Part shown: positions 58,000 to 64,000 of the stretch, in pieces
Layout of the letters: every line of letters begins with the position of its first letter
Numbering within the stretch: position 1 is the stretch's first letter
From: Sipunculus nudus
Taxonomy: Eukaryota > Annelida > Sipuncula > Golfingiida > Sipunculidae
Length of the DNA: 64,000 nucleotides
Assembly (NCBI GenBank): GCA_026874595.1
Contig: CM049314.1
Coordinates: 39,165,229-39,229,228 of the forward strand
Direction: 5' to 3'
Translations under genes and position numbers: made by a program
The notes under the pieces: generated by a model
What the model saw: only the letters and a program-made list of their open reading frames with translations
What the model was told of the DNA's origin: nothing
The model's database searches: none

Positions 58000-59427
58000 C
58001 ATATCCTAAGGTATATAAAGTATCCATCTTAGTTGCCACAATTTATGTCAACTTTCTTTAATTTTATTTGTCAAATTCTTTGTTTAAGACCTTGTGATAG
58101 GTTTAAGATATATATTTCTTGTCTCAGATGAGAAGTTACTCGGGACCCGGTCGGTAACAACAGCACAGCAAAAAAATAGGATATTTACTGCTTAAAAATG
58201 TAAGTAAAGGATTCATTACAAATAATAAGCTTTATTTATCAGTGCAGAAGTGTGGAGAGGAAGTTTTTACAATTAAAACCTGGGTAGCCGAGCGACAACT
58301 TGGCCACCAGAGACTCTGTTTGTCTGGTAGGGTTTGCTAAGACAAGCGATGCTATTGACATAAGTTTTACAAAATCTCTCTCCTTAGATATAGATATTAA
58401 CCTTGATCCACAAACTGGGGCCACTATTCATTTCACCCAAAATCATAACGGCAAGCCTTCAAGTACAAGTACACGATTACCGACAATAAAAAAAAATAAA
58501 TAAATCGACAGAATCAACGATGGCTGGTGAAGGATGTTGTCGGAAGTACGACATTTAGAAGGAAGTCTCCTTTATGTATCAGAGACTGCTCCACCACAAA
58601 CTCCTTAAGAATTTGATCCAACACCCAGACCAGGTCTCCTCCTTAATATACCAGACAATGCAGGAAGGGATACCAGGAGAAACCCAGAGAGACAAATAAA
58701 CAGACGAACAACTAAGAAAAATATTCGGGGACAGCAAAAACAAAGAAACACTATGAGCTTTGGAACAGCTTTGGCCCCAGAACAACAAACAGGGAATGTC
58801 ACATGTAAGGGTAAAATGGTTAAATTGCGAAAATCATCAGCTCCAGAAAAACTGTTGCAGTCAGCTTGAAGACCACTCGTGAAAACAGAATTTTGATTTC
58901 CACAGGAACAAGAATTAGAGAGAAAATATAATATGGAATGTCTGTAAAGATAAAAGACGAACTGTACTAAACAGAACGTAGGCATTCACAGTGACATGAT
59001 GAAAATTTATCTATTGAGAGGAAACATAGGTTACAAGTTAAGATATGAATGGAAAGACAAGAGATTTAGAAATTAAGTAAGTATCTTATACTACGTATAT
59101 GACGTGCCAGAGAATTTGGGAAACAAACATATATGTTATTTGAAAATATGATAATTGTATTTCATGTTATTGGTCAATATTTCAGTATTTTCAGTTACCT
59201 GATGAACTAATGACTTGTATGGTACTATGAACGTCTGGCAATTATTCCTGAATAAGCTGTTGCTAAATATATTGCTATATATATTGCTAAATATGTCCAC
59301 GTGTGCAAACAAATTATTTATTACCTTCAACCAAAGCAATCACCATGAATAAATGACATGCGTGAACGATGAAAACAGTGATATTAACCCATATCTTTGT
59401 TAAGATTTACATTGTTATATGGCGTAC
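58000..59427 (-). other. Intron 3 of lectin copy A
   Basis: The intron is 1.55 kb against 0.39 kb in copy B, so about 1.1 kb was inserted or lost. A plus-strand frame near 58572-58790 is rich in Gln/Leu and broken by stops. It may be an old transposon fragment but I cannot name it. Confidence 0.4.
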
Positions 59428-59610
59428 CGTTAACAATTGTCATAAGATGCTCATTTTCGGCAGCAGTCTCTATAGCAACAAGGTCGGAGTCTCTGTCTTT
59501 GCAGAACAGGCGGGCATTGTTCCATTTGTCCGGTTTCCCCGGCAACTTGAACAGGTAGCAAGACATTTTTGTATGGGACCGAAAAGGGTGGCGGAATCCA
59601 GTAGGGCATT
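59428..59610 (-). CDS. C-type lectin copy A, exon 3 (start of lectin domain)
   Basis: Acceptor ccttttttag; the exon begins in phase 1 with ECPTGFRHPF, then MSCYLFKLPGKPDKWNNARL, FCKDRDSDLVAIETAAENEH and LMTIV. It ends AACG|GTACGC, also phase 1. It carries the first two lectin-domain cysteines (C-P-T-G-F; SCYLF), the W.NAR.FC helix and the DLVAIET strand. 61 codons. Confidence 0.85.
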
Positions 59611-60737
59611 CTAAAAAAGGAGATATTCATTTTGATGTAGGAACAAGTATGATGTTTTGTCTGCATTTAGCCTGTATTTTCTTGCTGAGGACACTTGATA
59701 ATGCAAAAGCATTTATAAATAATAAAAATGAAATACCATACCGTACTTCCTTTATTAGATGTGCAGTCATTTATTTATGATTTGACTCTTCGTCGAACCG
59801 CGTCTATTTCAGGTCAGCCGATAGAGAAACCAACCCTGCGATATCTCCCATGATAACCCTACGATATCTCCCATGATAAGCCAAACATATCCTAAGATGT
59901 CACAGGTATATAGGGACATGGCATGACATAAAAAATTGTTACAAGGAATTTGATCGAGTATTTTCAACAGGAGTTGTTCTGCTTGGTGTCAAAGAGCATG
60001 GACCGAGAGTTTCATATAGCTGTTCCTTCAACAGTGCTTGCAGGATTATTTTCATCAGAATATTAGGGTTTGATACATGAAACCTATCATTTTTATTGTA
60101 TTCAGCCGGACATCGAACAATTCAAGCGTAGTAGACCTACTGTATATTGCAATGGGACTTTATGATTTCCCCCATTCTGCCATTTCTGGCCTTTAACATT
60201 ATTATGTGTGGTTTAGATAGAATTTAGGGAGCAATTAAGAACACATAAAATGACAGCCTAGAGTGATATTTGGCGGAATATCGGTGCTATCGGTTGTCGC
60301 AGTGCTTTGCTAGTCATGATTATTTTCTTCAGCCAAATTGATAAATGAGGAAAGTTAATGTTAGTTTCAGGGAAAACAGATAGGACTAGTGAGATATATT
60401 AATCATTTATCAAATATAAAATAGTAGTGAAATAGAACAAAGAATTTGAAACAGAAAAGGTAATTTGTTGTTTTTAAATTTTTCCATCAAATGCACACGT
60501 ATGACCACAAAGAAAGGATCATTTTATCGTCCTCTGAACACGTTCGGTGTCATTTTAAAGATTGTGCCGATTAGACAAGGCAACAAAATAGGAACAGCCA
60601 AAATTTTAGGCCCTGTAACCGCGATTTTATGAACCTTTGCATAGAAAATTAACAAACACATGCTAACAATCGACTGGATGATCATGTAAGTAATTATTGG
60701 TTTATAATGCATTCCATTTAATAATGGTTGGACGTAC

Positions 60738-60956
60738 CTAGCTTCTTCTCTGTGATTTCCTGGATAGATTCCTTTGTCAGGAATTCCTTCTTCTTTTTTC
60801 CAAACAGGATACACATACCATCCTCATGTCGAACCTCTCTACAGAGAGGAATTGTATGCCTTGCACATAACTCGGCACACCAGGTGCGATCTATTCCGCT
60901 TGCATAAACACGCTTTAGCTCACTTGGTGTACCACAGGTACCGCCAGATGATCCAG
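60738..60956 (-). CDS. C-type lectin copy A, exon 2 (PAN/apple-like module)
   Basis: Acceptor catttgtgcag; phase 1 start gives AGSSGGTCGTPSELKRVYAS, then GIDRTWCAELCARHTIPLCR, EVRHEDGMCILFGKKKK and a short charged helix ending EKKL. The donor is CTAG|GTACGT, phase 1. The WCAxLC...C(R)xV...CxLF spacing is that of PAN/apple-type modules, common N-terminal to lectin domains in molluscan secreted proteins. Five cysteines are present, so one pairs elsewhere or the fold is a short variant. Copy B has no counterpart of this exon. Confidence 0.75.
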
Positions 60957-61174
60957 CTGCACAAATGAGTTTATTTATTAAATATTTCACGTTTTGTTCT
61001 TCTGGACACTTTTGAGTTTTAAATTAACGTCATTATTTTCCCAATACCCTGACATTAAATTTTATTAGCTCTTTGCATGAACCACTGTTATGTTGTATGC
61101 GCATACTTATAACTAACACTCAGATCGGTGGTATTAATAATATATTGGACAATGGGATAGTGAATTTACCCTAC

Positions 61175-61220
61175 CTGACAGAGTAAAAAATAGCACTGCA
61201 GTCTGTAGGTGCACCATCAT
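61175..61220 (-). CDS. C-type lectin copy A, exon 1 (signal peptide)
   Basis: Two consecutive ATG codons (61215-61220) begin MMVHLQTAVLFFTLS, a compact hydrophobic signal peptide. A donor CAG|GTAGGG in phase 1 follows, and joining to 60956 creates Ala at the likely cleavage point (TLSA|GSSGG). The joined gene (46 + 219 + 183 + 251 nt) encodes 232 residues, a secreted PAN-like/lectin protein. A promoter was not identified; a TA tract lies 25 bases upstream (61246-61275). Confidence 0.75.
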
Positions 61221-61241
61221 CTTCGAAGAGGGTTTGAATAA

Positions 61242-61245
<4 letters not shown>

Positions 61246-61275
<30 letters not shown>
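61246..61275. repeat. (TA)n microsatellite
   Basis: About 15 TA units just 5' of the lectin gene's start exon. Confidence 0.95.
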
Positions 61276-61280
<5 letters not shown>

Positions 61281-63850
61281 ATGTAATATATATAATACAT
61301 TAAGGATCAATACATCACAGTGAAAGTGCTCTACCGTACGGGAAGCATTAATAATATTTATATAATATGTGTATAGTTAGCTTGATTTCATAATGTACTA
61401 CAGTACTGTTTCGTGAGTTCTGCTTGCCAGACGGCCCACTCCTAAGGTAGAAACTGAAATGATCATGTGTGAATAAAGTACGTTTAAATAAGCTGGATTA
61501 AGCTTGGGTTATTGGGTTGGTTGAAGTATTCGTGGTCCCGGTAGCTTTTGTGTTTATTTGGTGGGGGGTTTGTAGGATTACTTGATGTTACACAGCAGGT
61601 ACTTGGCCCTATGTGGATGTAAGATCGCCTCTGTTATTTAATGTGGTCTGGTCCGGTCTGCATAAGATGAAATGCTATTTTTTGCTATTTTGTGATTTTG
61701 TTTTAATTCTTGCGCGAAGCTAGGCTTTTGTAGCACAGATATATTTAGGCACCATTTGCAAAATATTGTGATCCGCATAAACAATGAATATGGCATCAGC
61801 CCTGAAAGTAATATAAATAAATGTCCTCCAGCCACATTAACGCAGGCTGTTTGTTCATGTATTGTGAATTTTAGTGTATTGTTTACAGTGTCAATACTAC
61901 ACGTTTTCTAAAATATAATAGTATAGGCAAAATCTAGAAAGAAATTTACCTTTTCTGTTTGATAGGATAATTTACATTGACAATTGATAATCAACAATTG
62001 GAAATTTTTTTCTGAATATTGGCCTTTATAGAGTCTTGCTTCCTGTGATTAATACAAACATGAACTAATTCACCAAGAGGTCTATGCGTTTTTGGATGCT
62101 TTACTTTTATAACAGGCTAACATATTTTGATTATGCCAAGCAGAAGTGTAACAGCCAATATATATGATGTTATCATAGTCAATGTCGAAAAACATCACAT
62201 ATAATATGTATATCGGAGAACATCAGAAGGGACATTTGATATTATAAAAAAAAACTTCGCTGCTTTCTTTACACAAAAGGTTTGGAAGCTCTTAGGCGTA
62301 GATCAGACGATCCAAGAACGGACGGTCATATGAGCGTTCGTGGTTAACCGACTTTTCTGTGTATTCATTGTTCCAATGAACAAGCATGACTATCCGTTTA
62401 TCTCTTAAAAATCATTAATTATTCTGTTTTGGATTCCAATCATGTTTTCTAATTGATGTCCCTGTCTAGATTCCAATTTTTGCAGTATTATTGTATGCAA
62501 AGTGTAATTCTTTCTGATAATGCTGCTAAGTGTATGCCAAATGCTCCATATTCTCATTTTTATAGTTTTATTTTTAGAATATTTATGAAAACAAACAACC
62601 ATTGAGCAACCGCTAAATTTATTTGTTTGAACACGTTGACATTCATCAATGAGGCTGATATGTGAATGATAGATTTTTTTCTCAGATTTTTATTTTATGG
62701 TATGACCTAAACAGTTTTTTTCTGCGATTCTGCTTTTATTTTTTTTATTGCAAACGCACACTTGTAGCATAACTTGTAATCGGTGTATTTGAGATTTTTT
62801 TTGAGTCCCTTGTCACTGAATTTTAGTTTTGTTTCCTTAATCCACGCATTAGTTTTCAGGAATAAATGCGCGTAATCTACATTTATTTGATATGCATTAA
62901 ATACCACTCTCTTTTCGGAAGTGGTACTTATGTTGATTATTCAGACCTGTTTTTCCGAACTCAAAAATAATTTGAAACAATCATTAAATCTCGAGAGAAG
63001 AGCCTTAAATAAGGAGAGGTCTCCCTCTTCAAAATGATGACAATGTTCAGAATGAGTAAAGATGTACAAAAGTTATGTGTTTCCCCCTGTACCTGCTTGC
63101 CATATTTCTTAGGTATTTGTTCAGCAATTAGCCATACAAAAGGCTTAATCAAAGATATATGTTAATGTTGTCAAAACTTTGCTTGTTCCAGTTCATCAAA
63201 TCTCATCATTTGTGGAGAAAAAAAACCTTTTTTAAATAATTTTATAGTAAATTTACAGAAACGAAATATCGCCTGGTGTTTGAGACGTACAATGTGGTGA
63301 TTCAAAGATATTATCTAATGTATCATCTTCACTTACTGTACCAATGTCTGGGGTTTTCTGTAACAGCATCACTTCCAATGATAAGTGAGACCGATTTAAA
63401 CCATTATTATGCTTATGTGTTGATTAGCTCTAAAAGCCATTGCGCAGCATTTTGCAAAATGACTGACAGATACATTTAAAAGACCATTATATCCTCGATT
63501 CTTAACCAGTCCGAAACTAATGCGCATATCAAGTTTAACTTCACATGTGTCAGATCAAAGAATAATCAACATATTTTCCTTGTAGTGTTCATCAATTGGT
63601 CAGTAATTTGTCAGATTGAAAGCTTTTTGGTATGAGCAAAATTGAAGAAGAGAGTTCATTAATTTCTATTAACTCTCTGTTATCGATAATGAAGTATAAA
63701 ACAGAAAGTTCTGGTTCAGGGCCTCGTTTTAGTTACATAAGTAACCGGTTTGGGGAAAGATATGCCTTAATACAATTTAAAAGTCATTTTCTATGGAGGT
63801 CGAACAGCAATTGGGCTTTGCTTACTGCTTCCAGCTTTAATTATTATGAT

Positions 63851-63852
<2 letters not shown>
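61276..63852. other. Upstream flank of lectin copy A
   Basis: No coding region seen. 62150-62235 and 63440-63635 are the right-copy counterparts of 51226-51310 and 52210-52420, so the duplication extends at least this far. Confidence 0.5.
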
Positions 63853-63906
<54 letters not shown>

Positions 63907-64000
63907 TCATCATCATTTTATACGGAGGGGCCCACTTTTGACCAAGCGACCCTTCGACGTTACGTCAAAATATCGATGACGTCGACCTTCATGCGGTTTC
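63853..64000. repeat. (TA)n tract and shared flank
   Basis: TA run 63853-63904, then catcatcatcat, then a segment (63955-64000) similar to 47602-47650. It is cut by the window end. Confidence 0.7.

Noticed and set aside
58572-58985. Coding gene on either strand in the lectin intron
   Set aside because: The plus-strand frame is interrupted by stops and the 126-codon minus-strand frame has no start context or domain. At best an old transposon fragment.
60524-60814. 96-codon minus-strand membrane protein
   Set aside because: Overlaps the PAN-like exon in another frame and the hydrophobic part is AT-rich intron. No splice support.

Overview
This is animal nuclear DNA: AT-rich, sparsely coding, with phase-consistent spliced exons, many long (TA)n tracts, poly-G/poly-C runs, tRNA-derived SINEs and several families of transposon debris. 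Gene content and repeat style (a FoxJ1-like factor, a cGAS-like receptor, PAN-like/C-type-lectin exons, a THAP transposase paired with a YqaJ nuclease, and a dispersed repeat with a 'gacggacaaagag' tail) fit a mollusc, most likely a bivalve. That assignment is inference; the species cannot be named from the window.

Layout. At the left edge (63-257, minus) lies one C-type lectin exon of a gene running out of the window. From 0.3 to 12.4 kb there is no gene: a 375-bp TIR element (2366-2740), three SINE copies, the first of two 540-bp TIR elements, and microsatellites. An intact intronless forkhead gene of FoxJ1 type occupies 12.42-14.25 kb (TATA box, 424-codon ORF, poly(A) signal). A dead pogo/Tigger-type element follows at 14.3-14.9 kb, and the second 540-bp element at 15.98-16.52 kb.

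The central gene is on the minus strand at 18.2-25.6 kb: a cGAS-like receptor (cGLR) with all three catalytic acidic residues, in exons 25565-25634, 22006-23472 and 20488-20697. Every junction is phase 0. The third exon has a usable donor four codons before its stop region, and the next open exon downstream (18198-18965) starts in phase 0 and encodes four transmembrane helices plus an NPxY tail. Spliced through, this is a membrane-anchored cGLR of about 834 residues; otherwise it is a soluble cGLR of about 584 residues next to a separate 4TM gene. This is the most interesting point in the window.

From 25.6 to 35.5 kb there is no gene, but three short Helitron-like 3' termini and a 60-bp minisatellite. 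At 35.77-40.79 kb a decayed two-gene DNA transposon (THAP/DDE transposase, convergent with a SWIM/YqaJ gene; ISL2EU type) sits inside a dispersed repeat, with TIRs and a likely TATA target duplication. At 40.8-46.7 kb are repeat arrays, Tigger-like ends and a Gypsy remnant with a complete 765-bp LTR.

The right part holds a segmental duplication of a C-type lectin gene. The right copy (57628-61220, minus) is a complete four-exon gene: signal peptide, PAN/apple-like module, and C-type lectin domain in two exons, all joined in phase 1. The left copy (48742-49604) keeps only the two lectin exons, and its internal splice donor reads AT instead of GT, so it is probably a pseudogene.

The cGLR and the lectins both belong to families used in innate recognition. 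They lie on the same strand but are too far apart and too repeat-separated to argue for co-regulation.
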